Part shown: piece after piece, positions 23,040 to 33,914 of the stretch
Position numbering within the stretch: position 1 is the stretch's first letter
Layout of the letters: each line of letters opens with the position of its first letter
DNA from: Neoceratodus forsteri
Lineage: Eukaryota; Chordata; Ceratodontiformes; Ceratodontidae
DNA: 64,000 bases
Assembly (NCBI GenBank): GCA_016271365.2
Contig: CM057459.1
Location: 488,139,501-488,203,500 of the forward strand
Reading direction: 5' to 3'
Made by a program: the position numbers and the translations under genes
Notes under the pieces: model-generated
Told to the model about the DNA's origin: nothing
What the model saw: only the letters and a program-made list of their open reading frames with translations
Database searches by the model: none

Positions 23040-23960
23040 CTCACGAACAAAGACTGAGGGACAAGATGGCCAGATTTAAAAATCTATTTTCTGAGCCCAG
23101 GTGTGCCCTAGAAAGTTAAATGAGGGTGGGTTTTGCTCAGGGGGCTTCGTTCTGCCCCATCTGAATAAACAAAATCATGTTTTCAATATCCCTGGTAGTC
23201 TAGCAGCCCCACCATAATTTTAAAATAAATAATGATCTCTAATTCCCTGGTAGTCTAGTGGCCCCCCAATGTGTATTTCATAAATATTGGTTTTGTATAT
23301 CCCTGGTAGTCTAGTGACCCCCCCAATCTGTATAAAATAATTATTGTTGTTGATATCCATGGTAGTCTAGTGGCCCCCCATCGTGATAACATAGATTACA
23401 ATCTCACTAATTCCCTAGCAGTATAGTGGACCTCCAATGTGTATTTCATAGATATTTGTTTTGTATATCCCTGGTAGTCTAGTGGCCCTCCCAATCTGTA
23501 TAAAATTATTATTGTTGTTGATATCTCTGATAGTCTAGTGCTCCCCCATCATAATAAAAAAAAAGATAATGATCTGCAATTTCCTGGTAGTCTATTGGAA
23601 CCCCACCCCCCACCCAGCCGTGCCAGTCCTCCCAGCACCCCCACCCTTCCCCAGCCAGTGACTGGCACAGCCAACCTCTCACCTCCATGGCCAGCTGCTG
23701 ACTGTGTGTATTAGGAGCACTAATCAAAGAGGCGCTCAGAAATAATTATCATGATTGGGGAGGCGCTAGACTACCACGGATATTGAAAACATGATTTTTG
23801 TATTCAGATGGGGCAGAACAAAGCCCCCTGAGCAAAACCCACCCTCATTTATCTTCCTAGGGCACCCCATGGCTCAGAAAATAGATTTTTAAAATCTGGC
23901 CATCTCGTCCCTCTCTTGCAATGCACGGTCGCGATCGAAGAAGCTTGTGATCAAAGAATT
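23040..23960. mobile_element. inner foldback around a tandem array
   Basis: Left arm 23040-23215 and right arm 23750-23960 are inverse copies; landmarks are GGCTTCGTTCTGCCCCATC, AATCATGTTTTCAATATCC and TTTTGCTCAGGGGGCTT. The loop is the 56-bp array at 23189-23598 plus a short GC-rich stretch. Confidence 0.75.
23189..23644 (+). repeat. eight-copy 56-bp array; each unit opens with a tRNA-Glu-like 5' sequence
   Basis: Units start at 23189, 23244, 23300, 23356, 23412, 23468, 23524 and 23581 (spacing 55-57). The consensus start TCCCTGGTAGTCTAGTGG differs at one of 18 positions from the first 18 bases of vertebrate tRNA-Glu as I remember it, and includes the A-box region. The rest of the unit (CCCCCCAATxTGTAT...) is not tRNA-like and there is no B box. 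A ninth, inverse copy lies near 23760. Confidence 0.75.
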
Positions 23961-24712
23961 TGCAGGCTCACAATCAAAGATCGTTAGCAAGCCATGAATT
24001 AAGATTTTAAAACCTTGTAACTCTATTTTTTGACTGATTTGGATGAAACCAAAGGCATGGCTCGATAGATCAGAGTCCCCTGAGTAAAACCCATCCAAGG
24101 TTTACTTCAGAAGTGACCTCTGAGCTGAGATATTTGTGGTTTTCCAATTGGAAATTTAAAAACAAGATGGCGGACCTCACGATCAAAGAATTTTTAAAAT
24201 TCTCGGGGACAAAGATTCTTGAACCGCGAGGCTGCAAATTCTTTGATTGTCAGGTGGGACGAGATGGCCAGAACCCCATTCCTTGTTCACAAAACATACA
24301 TATGCATTTTCCCATTGACATAATGGGAACTTAAAAATGGCATAACATTTGAATGCCTTAATATTTTTTCACCAAATGAAAAGTGCTTGTTTGGCCACCA
24401 AAGCTCTTTCAAACGAGCCATCTTGCAGAGCAGCACACCTCACAACGGCTGTGCAGGGCCATGTCCAAAATCCCAAAAGCTGCCTCCAAAAATTGATAAT
24501 TTTGCATTTTTCAGCGTTTTCATATGCAAAGACCGTAAGTCTGACTGGAATGCAATTTGGTAAATCAAGAGATGTGCCAGGACCCACCGCACATGTAAAA
24601 TTTCAGGCAAATCCATAGAAAGGGTCCAAAGTTATTATCGTGCAAACCTTTGACTTTAACATGTAAGTGACCACTCAACCCTAACTACAGTGGCACTACT
24701 GCGCCACTATAA

Positions 24713-24717
<5 letters not shown>

Positions 24718-24752
<35 letters not shown>
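24718..24752. repeat. (TA)n microsatellite
   Basis: TA run ending in a short CACACATATATA stretch at the outer end of the module A arm. Confidence 0.9.
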
Positions 24753-24760
<8 letters not shown>

Positions 24761-24959
24761 TAAAGAAAAAAAAGGAGGTCACTGTGGAATATGGCATAGT
24801 CCATCGTGACCTCTGGAAAATAGTGCTGTGCCACTGCTACTGGACAGTGCAGAGTGCTTCACAGACACATAGGTGACTGTGAGGCAACTCCACACTGTTG
24901 TTCAGTCAGAAAAGTCTCCCTTTTTTGACTGATTGCGAAAGGTCTGCAGGGCTCCACCC

Positions 24960-25585
24960 ACTGCAGTTCTAAAAAGGGAAATAATACTATCCATGTATAC
25001 AGTACATCCTTAGTTTAACCACACTTAGAGTAATGAGTGCAGTTTTGGAGCCCACTCTTGAGGAAGGACCAGGATAGGCTGGAGGTACTGCAGAGAATGG
25101 TTACAAAACTGAAACAGGGACAAGAAGGTTGGTCTTATGAAGAGCACTTACTGGATCTCAAAATGTATACATCGGACAACAGGAGGAAGGGGGAGGCAGG
25201 ATTTAGACATTCAGGTACCACCGTAGGTTAACAGGTGGACAATAGTTAGTTTTTCACAATGAGCAGTAACATGGACACCCACGAAATCCCCTGGAAAATT
25301 AGTAGGAGACTCAAAAAGGATATCAGGAAGTTCATTTTTTAATAGAAAGAGTGGTGGCAGATTGGAATAAACTTCTGGAAAATGGCATCTATACTGAGAC
25401 TATCAGGGGTATTCAAAAGGGAGTAGCACAGCAATATGGACAAGTGCATGTGGGAGAAGTTGAGGAGGGAAGGGAAGAAATAAGACTGACAGTGGTTTAG
25501 TTACACAGCTGCAGCAGGAAGACTTGGGTGGGCTACATATGCCAACATGTCTAACTGCTGATATTTACTGTATTTCTGTGTTTCT
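24960..25585 (+). mobile_element. old CR1-group LINE 3' fragment
   Basis: Encodes a degraded ORF2 C-terminus (MQFWSPLLRKDQDRLEVLQR and WSYEEHLLDLKMYTSDNRRK, 25037-25231), followed by a C-terminal region with WNKLLEN-like sense near 25365. It ends in a TATTTCTGTGTTTCTC 3' motif. Stops and frame changes throughout. Confidence 0.6.
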
Positions 25586-25644
25586 CTTCTTAAGAATAAA
25601 CACTGTTGCAGCCCAAGACCTGGTAGGATATTTCCCAATATTTC

Positions 25645-26240
25645 TATTTGTGTTTATTTATTTCACCAGGAAAAGGCTCCAATGAGCAAGCTCATTTACA
25701 AGGAGGTCCTGCGTAGGACAGCATACATACATCAGGAAGCCATGATATAGGATACACGGTAAATACAAAATATAGAGCAAATACATACAGAGATACACCT
25801 AAGGAATCATAAAGCACAATTTGTAGCAAAAAAACAAAAAAATGTAAGCAAGTTGTGAAGTGTAGTCCATGTGAGCAATGCCACATAAACAGAAGCCAGT
25901 TTGTAGAGGGCAAAGGCAAGATAGCTTTAATTTAACCACAAGAGCAGGTCTCGGTACAAAGTTCTTCAGTGAGGTCTTTAGAAACACTATGACTGATCAG
26001 AGAATTAAGTTTTAAAGAGGTCTGCAGTGAGCTCCACGTTATGGGAATGACACAGCTGGTTACAGATTTTCCAAACTGCATAGCATATCTTCGAGTGTCC
26101 AGGAGGATGAAATAATTTTTTCCTAATAGAGTACTGTAGCTGCTATGGAACATACAGAAGATTTCTGTGATGTAGCATGGGAGTTCATTTAATAGCAGCT
26201 TGCATGCCCATGTACACAGAATTTTTAACATCTTAGTGCT
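25645..26240 (-). mobile_element. old LINE 3' end, family unclear
   Basis: On the minus strand a sequence with weak LINE C-terminal sense (RRYAMQFGKSVTSC, ITWSSLQTSLK, 26231-25932) leads to a 3' tail of AAATAAATAAACAC type at about 25645-25660, like that of L2-related elements. The protein resemblance is weak. Confidence 0.4.
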
Positions 26241-26557
26241 GATTATATCTAACTAACTGATGCATACAGTACAAAGTGATGAGTCCTAGGTGATGAGTTG
26301 TGATGAACCTGAGTGCCCTGTGGTAGAGCACGTCAGTTTGGATAGACAAGTAACAGAGCGATGACTGTAAATTAGGCCTATAAGATCAAGAATAGGTATA
26401 AAGGTTACCTGGACTAGGAGCTCCCGGACATCAAGAGGAAAGCAGCACTTATTTCTATAATATAAGCAAAGTCTGGGCCACAGTTTATTGCATAGTGTCT
26501 GATGTGGGCAGAGAAGGACAATCTGATATGAACCCGTACACCAGGGATATCTACCTA

Positions 26558-26708
26558 CTATATCTATATCTATATCTATATCTATATCTATATCTATATC
26601 TATATCTATATCTATGTCTATGTCTATGTCTATGTCTATGTCTATGTCTATGTCTATATCTATATCTGTATCTATATCTATCTATATATATATATATATA
26701 TATATATT
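26558..26708. repeat. hexanucleotide microsatellite (TATATC)n / (TATGTC)n
   Basis: About 22 hexamers with a central block of TATGTC variants, ending in a TA run. It abuts the left edge of the large foldback. Confidence 0.95.
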
Positions 26709-27024
26709 AGAGGCAAAAAACTCCATTTAATGCATCAGTTAGGGTTGTTCCACAGTGACAAAAGTAAGGAATTAGTGTTAGGGTTGAAACCCCCTTGCAC
26801 CCCTCAGGCCACCCACCAACTGGCATCGGGGTGTGCATTGGATTGTTGCCCTAACTCTCACCCATAATATGTGTGAACAAGCTGAGGTATAGGAGAATGG
26901 GGTGAGAGTTAGGACCGACGACCCCAATGCACACCTCAATGCCAGTTGGGGCAGGCTGAGGGGGTGCAAGGGGGGTTTTCAACTCTAACACCGAATTTCC
27001 TCACTTTTGTCACTGTGGAACAAC
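26709..27024. mobile_element. palindromic unit B, copy 2 (right tip missing)
   Basis: GGCAAAAAACTCC, then ATGCATCAGTTAGGGTTG at the left. Inside, CAACTGGCATCGGGGTGTG pairs with CACACCTCAATGCCAGTTG. The right end stops at CACTGTGGAACAAC, where the hexamer array begins. Confidence 0.75.
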
Positions 27025-27690
27025 ATGCAAGCGGTAACGGTTATGCACATGGTAACACAAATGTAAATTGTAAAGCAAGTGTTAATAGAAACGCAGGCGC
27101 AAAGTGATGCCAAAGAACAGTGATACAAGCGGAGATACAAACACATACAAGCATAACCCCGATAGCAGCATGCGGTCACAGTACCACTATTGTAAGTGCA
27201 AATGATAACTGTAACAGCAACAATAATGTGAAAGGAAACAGAAACACAAACACAAGCGCGTACGGAAACACAAACCGTAATGCGCACAGTGATGGTACCA
27301 CAATTGTAAATGCAAATGGCAATGGTAACAGCAACAATAACTCCAAAGAAAACAGAAACACAAATGTAAGCATGTATAGAAATGCAAACCGTAATGCACA
27401 TGGGCACGGGAATGCAATTGGAAACGCAAATGGTAACGGGAAGAACAACGATGATACAAAGCGAAAGAGAAACACAAACAAAAATGGAAGGGTGGCCGCC
27501 AACAGAAATGGTAATGCGCATGGTGATGCTAAGTGAAAGACAAACACAAACAGTAGTGGAGACACAAATGGTAACAGTACCGCAAATGCAAATGGAAATG
27601 CAAAGGGTAACGCACACGGTGGCGTACATGGGAACACTAGTGCAAATGGGCACGGAAACACAAGTATAAAGCCTACGTGTAACAGTAACT
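27025..27690 (+). repeat. degenerate hexanucleotide array with higher-order repeat (left arm)
   Basis: About 110 hexamers of the form (N)NNAAY, such as GGTAAC, GCAAAT, GGAAAC and ACAAAC. A longer repeat of about 114-120 bp is visible: AACAGCAACAATAA, AAACAGAAACACAAA and GCAAACCGTAATGC recur in the same order from about 27210 and 27326. Because hexamers avoid stop triplets in most phases, several long open frames appear on both strands (Asn-x and Met/Thr-x alternations; Cys/Val-x on the reverse). These are by-products, not genes. Confidence 0.8.
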
Positions 27691-28907
27691 GGAATTCACA
27701 CTGTATTTTTCCCCAAAAGCTTCATTGAGAAACACATTGAAAGCAAAGAATGTATACATAATAATGGGCCTCGGTGCAGAAAATGAGCAGTTATAATACT
27801 AAAATGGTAATATCTCAGTAATCGTATGAGGTAGAAATAAATTTAAATTTCACATGATTCATGAGTTTCCTGGTAGGTGTTCACTGAAAATTCCGTATCT
27901 CGCACCATTTCCTAGATACGAGCCCCGAAAGGCGCTGCAGATGCCACCATGTTAGTCTATGGGAAAAAATTTCAACTTTGCAGTACTGTAACTTTGCATC
28001 CGTGCAATATTTTGTCACCAAACCACCAAAAGGCACATCTGTGAGATGTTGCCTGCCTTCCCTTCAAATTTAAGCCCAAAAGACAAAACCGTTTTTTGGC
28101 AGCAGGGTGGCAAAGAATTCCTGTCATTTTGGCCGTAGTCTAGAAAAATAGTGTTTTGATTTGCGACACCTTTCGCAAAAATTTGTGAAAGTGTCAAAAG
28201 TGCAACACTGCTTTGTGACATTACTTTTCCCAGAAATTTGAAAAACACCTTTCTGGGGTGTTTAACCACAAAATAAAGACATGGCTAGCATCCACAGGGC
28301 TCGAATAGGTAAACACAAAAATAATTATGTCCCTAGATGGTCCCAAATTTAAATGCCAAGCATTTCTGTCAACAGTAACTGAAAACAAAATGGCACATTT
28401 GCAACACTACTAGGGCCATTTGTGACACTAAAAAGTGCATTTGCAACACTTTCAAACTTTTTGTTAACTTTTCCCATTGACATAATGGGAACTTGTTTTT
28501 TGAATAACTTTTGAACTGTTAAATATTTTTTCACAAAATCTTCAAAAGGCGTATCGGGGACCCTAGCTGCATGTTCCGTGATGTTTTTGGACTAGTTACA
28601 TAAACTGTGCGACCTGTAGGCGAGAGCAAAGAATGCACAAAAAAACGTAATTGCATGCACAAATGTTGCCTAATAACTCAGCAGTTCTACATCCGACTGG
28701 TACAGAAGTTGCCAGATCCCAAGATCTATGGTTACGTCCCAAGCTTACAAAATTTCAGGTAAATCCATTGAACGGGGACAAAGTTATTAAGGTGCAAAAT
28801 TTCACCATTTAGCCTTAAAAAGGGTACTCAACCCTAACTATGATAGCACTACCATGCTACCATAATATATATATATATATATGTAGTGCTACTATAGTTA
28901 GGGTTGA

Positions 28908-30954
28908 AACATAGAAACATAGAAAGTTGACAGCAGATAAGGACCACAAGGCCCATCCAGTCTGCCCATTTCTTTTTCTACTTTATGAATGTGCCATAGG
29001 CCTTTGCTCTGTCAATGGCCAATCTATTCATACTCATCTGTATTGCTCCCTTATGCCTATCCCATGCCTGTTTGAAGCCCTGCACTGTATTCATATCCAC
29101 TACTTCCTGAGGTAGGCCGTTCCATGCATGCACCAGCCTTTCTGTGAAAAAGAATTTCCTCACATTACCCCTTAATCGGCCTCCCTCTAATCTTATGCTG
29201 TGTCCTCTTGTCCTGCTATTTTTCTTATATTGAAACATGTTAGACTCTTTCACCGTGTTAATGCCCTTAAGGTGTTTGAATGTTTCAGTCATATCACCTC
29301 TCTCCCTCCTTTGCTCTAGGGTATGCATATTGAGTTCAGTTAATCTGTCCTCATATGTTTTCTGATGCAGTCCCTGCACCATTTTGGTTGCCCTTCTCTG
29401 GACTGCCTCAGTTTGGTTAATGTCCTTGTGAAGATGCAGCCTCCAGTACCGCATGCAATACTCCAGATGGGGCCTAACCAGTGTCTTGTAAAGAGGGATT
29501 ATTACCTCCCTCTTCCGACTTGTGATAACCCTACTAATACATCCCAACATCCCCCTAGCCTTACCTACTGCTTTAGTGGTCTGCTTGGATGATTTCAGGT
29601 CATCGGTGATGATGACACCAAGTCTCTTTCTTCCCTTGTGACTGCCAGCAACTCCCCTCCCAGTCTATAGGTGGCTTCAGGGTTTCTTGTCCCTATGTGC
29701 ATGATGTTGCACTTCTTTGTGTTCAACCCCAGTTGCCACTCTTCCGTCCATTTTGCCAGTTTATCCATATCTCTTCTCATTCTGCCCACACCATCTGGAT
29801 CATCTACTCTGTCACAGATCTTGGTGTCATCTGCAAACAGACAAACGTTACCCTCTAGTCCATCTGCAATGTCACTGATGAAGATATTGAAGAGGACTGG
29901 CCCCAGGACTGATCCCTGAGGTACCCCACTTGTGACTTGCATCTCTTCTGACTGTATACTATTTACCACCACTCTCTGTTTTCTGCCCATCAACCAGTTT
30001 GCCACCCAGTTGACCAATGTCTGACCCACCCTGAGCCTACCCAGCTTATTAATCAATCGTCTATGTGGAACAGTATCGAAAGCTTTGCTGAAGTCAAGGC
30101 AGGCAACATCAACTGCTCCCCCTTGGTCCACCACTCTGGTTACCCAGTCAAAGAAATCAATGAGATTAGTTTGACAGGACCTTCCTTTTGTAAACCCATG
30201 CTGTCTTGAATCCTGTGTTCCTATGGATTCCAGGTGTTGCACTATCCTTTCCTTAAGGAGTGTCTCCATAATCTTGCCCACTACTGAGGTAAGACTGACT
30301 GGTCTGTAGTTCCCTGCCTCCTCCCTGCTGTCACTGTTGTGGAGCGGGATCACATGAGCCCTTTTCCAGTCTTCTGGGATCTTTCCTGTGCTCAGAGACT
30401 CACTAAACAGTTCTGATAATGGCTCTGCTAGTTCCACCCTTAGCTCCTCTAGTACCCTGGGATGTATGCCATCAGGTCCCATTGCCTTGTCCACCCTGAA
30501 CTTATCGAGCTCCTGTAGGACACTTTCTTTTGTGAAGGGACTAGTGCATACCTCCCTTCCCCCTGTATACATGCTGCAGAGCTGTGGGCCCTGCCCTACC
30601 TTCTCTTCAGTAAATACTGAGCAGAAGTATCTATTTAGGATAGATGCTTTTACATGGTCCTCCTCCTCACACACACACCCTTATACCCTTTGATCTTAGC
30701 AATACCTTCTCTGGACTTTCTCCTTTCACTAATGTATCTATAGAAAGTCTTGTCACCTTCTTTTACTGCTCGTGCTAGTGTTTCCTCAGTTTGGGCCTTT
30801 GCCTATCTTACTGCCTTCCCTGCTTCCCTTAGAGAAGTTTGGTATTCTTCCTTATCTTCATCCTGCTGCGTTCCCTTATATTTTCTGAAGGCCAGACTTT
30901 TGGCTCTGACCTTTTCTGCTACTGTGTTTGAGAACCAAAGTGGCAAAGTTATTG
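28908..30954 (-). mobile_element. CR1 LINE, 5'-truncated, relatively young
   Basis: The 3' end at 28908 has the CR1 octamer motif (AACATAGAAACATAGAAAG on the plus strand). The copy is truncated inside the endonuclease/reverse transcriptase linker at about 30954. Empty-site reading between GGGTTGA (28907) and TACCCC (30957) matches the other foldback arm, so the insertion borders are firm. No target duplication is evident, as is usual for CR1. Confidence 0.9.
28978..30674 (-). pseudogene. CR1 ORF2 reverse transcriptase, one frameshift from continuous
   Basis: The first segment (30674-29595, about 359 codons) covers fingers and palm: VDKAMGPDGIHPRVLEELR, IPEDWKRAHVIPLHNSDSRE, GNYRPVSLTSVVGKIMETLL, VDVACLDFSKAFDTVPHRRL (first Asp), VTSGVPQGSVLGPVLFNIFI and VCLFADDTKICDR (intact catalytic Asp pair). 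A frame change near 29595 follows. The second segment (29550-28978) gives RGMLGCISRVITSRKREVII, LVRPHLEYCMRYW and the C-terminal RKFFFTERLVHAWNGLPQEV. Polymerase residues are intact; the frameshift and missing 5' half make it inactive alone. Confidence 0.88.
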
Positions 30955-32074
30955 TGTACCCCATTCAAGGTTAAATGGTGAAACTTTGCACCTTAATAAC
31001 TTTGCCACCATTCAACAGATTTGCCTGAAATTCAGCAGACACAGGGTGTAACTACAGATCTTGGGATCTGCTAACTTTTCTACTGGTGGGATATACTGCT
31101 GCAGAGTTATTAAGTGACATTCCAGGGCACATTTACTTTTTTGGTGCATTCTTTGCTTGGGCTTACAGGTCACACGGTTTGCATGACCAGTCCAAATACT
31201 TCAGGGAACATGCAGCCATGGTTCCTAATGTGCCTTTTGAAGATTTTGTGAAAAAATATTGAATGGTTCAAAAGTTATTCAAAAAACAAGTTTCCCATTA
31301 TAGTCAATGGGAAAAGTTAACAAAAAGTTCAACAGTGTCACAAATGCAGTTTTTAGTGTTGCAAATGACTCCTGTAGTGTCATGTATCAGCCGTTTTTTT
31401 TTCAGTTACTGATCACAGAAATGCTTGGCATTTAACTAGGGACCATGTAGGGACATCATTCTTTTTGTGTTTACCTAGTAGAGCCCTGAGGATGCTAGGC
31501 ATGTCTTTATTTTGGGGTTAAACACCCCAGAAGTATGTTTTTGAAATTTTTGGGAAAAGCAGTGTTGCAAAGTAGTGTCGCACCTGCAACACTTTCATGA
31601 TTTTTTTGCGGAAGTGTCGCAAATCACGACACTACTTTGCAACACTATGGCCAAAATGATAGCCATTGTTTGCCACCCTGCTGCAAAACAACGGTTTGGT
31701 CTTTTGGTCTGAAACTTGGTGGGAAGAAAGCCTTTTGGTGGTTTGATGAAAAAATATTGCAGGGATGCAAAGTTATGGTACTCTGAAGTTGACATGTTTC
31801 CCTATAGACTAACATTGCGGAGTCTGCCGCTCCTTGGGGGGCCCGTATCTCGGAAACGGTGTGACATATAAACTTTTTGTTGGAAAAATACTTAGCTCCT
31901 TAGGGGGCTGAGCACTCAGTGCAAACATAGCCAGGAAATTCATTAATCATAGGAAATTTAAATCTTTTCTCTAAGTCATACTGTTTCTGAGATATAAGCA
32001 GTTTAGTATTCCAAGACCTCATTTTCTGGTCTGAGGCCATTATTATGAATACATTCTTTGTTGTCACTGTGTTT

Positions 32075-32825
32075 CTCTATGCAGCTGTTGGGGAAAACCA
32101 AGGTGTCCACTCCTGTTACTGTCACATGTAGCGTTTCCACTTCTGTTTCCATACCCGTTTGCGTTACCGTTCCCATGTATGCCACCGTATGCGTTACCCT
32201 TTGCATTTCTGTTTGCATTTGTGTTACTCTTACCATTTGCATCTACAGTACTGTTTCTGTTTGCATTTCGCTTTGCATCACCGTGCGCATTACCATGTGC
32301 ATTTGCGGCTGCCTTTCTATTTGCGTTTGCGTTTGTCTTTTGTTTTGCATAATCGTTGCTCTTACCGTTACCATTTGCATTTCCAATTGTGTTCCCGTGC
32401 CTGTGCGCATTACAGTTTGCATTTTCATACACACTTGCATTTCCATTTCTGTTTCTGTTTACTTTGGCATTATTGTTACCATTAAAATTTGCATTTACAA
32501 TTGCGATACTGTGACCGTGCACATTATGGTTTGCGTTTCCGTACGTACTTGCATTTGTGTTTGCATTTCTGTTTCCTTTGATGTTATTGTTGCTGTTACT
32601 GTTACCATTTGTGTTTAAAGTTGCAGTCCCATGGCTGTGCGTGTTACAGTTTGCGTTTCCATACGCAGTTGCGTTTGTGTCTCTATTTACATTACTGTTC
32701 ACTTTGGCATCACTTTGTGCTTGCATTTCTGTTACCTTTTGTGTTACCATTTACATTTCCATCACCATGTGCATTAACATTTGCACTTGCATTTCCATTG
32801 TGGTTACCATTACTATTTGAGTAAA
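32075..32825 (-). repeat. degenerate hexanucleotide array (right arm, inverse)
   Basis: Inverse counterpart of 27025-27690. On the minus strand the same hexamers (GCAAAT, GGTAAC, GGAAAC) and the same longer unit appear. It is about 90 bases longer than the left copy. Open frames of up to about 228 codons are periodicity artefacts. Confidence 0.8.
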
Positions 32826-32937
32826 AATCACATGGTGGGGCATGGGGCTCGAAGGGCCCACACTCCCACCACCACATTTCATTCACTATTTATTGTTCTC
32901 ATTCTCAAAAAGAAGGGAAATTCGTGGCAAAAAAACC

Positions 32938-33301
32938 CCTCTGTTTAATGCATCAGTTAGGGTTGTTCCACAGCAATAAAAGTGAGGAAATTCGATGTTA
33001 GGGTTGAAAACCTCCCCTTGGACCCACCCCACCCCACCCCTCAAGCAGACATTGGGGTGTGTATTGGGTCGTCGGTCCTAACTCTCACCCCATTCTCCTA
33101 TAGTTCACCCCTCAGCTTCTTTACACATGTGATGGGGTGAGAGTTATGGCCGACAACCTCAACACACACCCTGATGCTGGCTGGGAGGGTGGGGTGGGAG
33201 TGGGTCCAAAGGGGGTTTTTCAATCCTAACATCGAATTTCCTCACTTTTGTCGCTGTGGAACAACCCTAATTGATGCATTAAACAGAGTTTTTTGCCATA
33301 T
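32938..33301. mobile_element. palindromic unit B, copy 3
   Basis: Complete unit: ATGCATCAGTTAGGGTTG at the left (32960) and AACAACCCTAATTGATGCAT at the right (33261-33280). GACATTGGGGTGTGTATTGGG pairs with the CTCAACACACACCCTGATGC side. Outside lies GGCAAAAAA / TTTTTTGCC. Confidence 0.8.
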
Positions 33302-33314
33302 GTGTGTGTGTGTG

Positions 33315-33358
<44 letters not shown>
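33302..33358. repeat. (TG)n-(TA)n-(TG)n microsatellite
   Basis: Dinucleotide runs bordering the foldback's right end. Confidence 0.95.
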
Positions 33359-33359
<1 letters not shown>

Positions 33360-33596
33360 TTGGGTTCACCACAACATAACCCAGATCAACCATCTTAGGG
33401 TAGCTGGTTCATTCCACTGGGGTGTCAAAGAGACGAGGCATACTGATGAGTCCTGGTAGGATGAAACACATGTCTATGTCTTCTTTTGGCACTCTTTGCA
33501 AACTGTGTGAGAGGCATTTCGGCTCCATGCATTTCTGCTTAAAGTTGAACCAGCATAATATTCTGTGGTGATTTGCATATGCCACACTTTTGTCAG
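33359..33596. other. spacer between foldback members
   Basis: Nothing recognised apart from AACATAACCC, which faintly recalls the unit ends. Confidence 0.3.
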
Positions 33597-33637
33597 TTTA
33601 GAAACATCCCTAACTGATGCATTAACGTTTTTACAAA

Positions 33638-33687
<50 letters not shown>

Positions 33688-33712
33688 CAGTATATAGATA
33701 TATTATTTGCAA

Positions 33713-33743
<31 letters not shown>

Positions 33744-33868
33744 TCTTTGCAAAAATATGTTGCTAATGCATCAGTTAGGGTTGTATCCAAACTGACAAAG
33801 TGTGACATTCCAGTTAGGATAACCACCACTCACGCCCCTCCTCAAAACCCCAACTCTGCATTCACCCC

Positions 33869-33913
<45 letters not shown>
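33597..33913. repeat. unit B tips around TA runs, plus (CA)n-(TA)n
   Basis: ATCCCTAACTGATGCATTAA (33609 on) and TAATGCATCAGTTAGGGTTG (33764-33783) face outward around two TA runs (33642-33683, 33717-33742) with TTTGCAAAA between. It is the inside-out arrangement of unit B. CA then TA dinucleotides follow at 33872-33913. Confidence 0.75.

Positions 33914-33914
<1 letters not shown>

Larger units (their letters stand above)
21800..24760 (+). mobile_element. foldback-family module A, single arm, with internal repeats
   Basis: This stretch is collinear in parts with the left arm at 27.7-28.9 kb and ends the same way: GTCCAAAGTTATTATCGTG, then CAACCCTAACTACAGTGGCA, a small hairpin, and ATAATATTTATATATA (24625-24760). 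It contains a 293-bp tandem duplication, many ATCAAAGAATTTGCAGG-type repeats between 22490 and 24260, and an inner foldback with a tRNA-like array. It encodes no protein. The recurring phrase CTGGCCATCTCGTCCCTC marks repeat borders. Confidence 0.65.
26709..33301. mobile_element. giant foldback element with hexamer arrays in both arms, split by CR1
   Basis: The left arm runs 26709-28862 and the right arm, in inverse, 30955-33301. In order from outside to inside each arm has palindromic unit B, a degenerate hexanucleotide array, a module A body, and the terminal CAACCCTAACTATxxTAGCA block next to a TA run at 28866-28882. Body landmarks are TAATAATGGGCCTCGGTGC against GCCATTATTATGAATAC; TTTGCATCCGTGCAATATTTT against AAAATATTGCAGGGATGCAAA; and TGTCCCTAGATGGTCCC against GGGACCATGTAGGGACA. 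The CR1 at 28908-30954 landed in the right arm 25 bases past the centre. Without it the palindrome is about 4.5 kb. No protein is encoded. Confidence 0.8.

Noticed and set aside
23189..23644. Evenly spaced 56-bp repeats as a CRISPR array
   Set aside because: The parts between the conserved words are also similar between units; it is a plain tandem repeat in a eukaryotic genome.
24680..24760. Helitron 3' end in module A
   Set aside because: A hairpin is present near the end, but there is no CTRR end, no TC start and no insertion between A and T that I can show.
26495..26710. Tyr/Leu-rich open frame at the TATATC microsatellite
   Set aside because: Direct translation of a hexanucleotide microsatellite.
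26985..27661. Minus-strand open frames of 222 and 161 codons in the left hexamer array
   Set aside because: They alternate Cys/Val/Ile with other residues strictly by the 6-bp period, and several frames on both strands are open at once. This is array periodicity, not a gene.
32058..32750. Open frames of 186 and 228 codons in the right hexamer array
   Set aside because: Same periodic artefact as the left arm; an Asn-x repeat with no domain.
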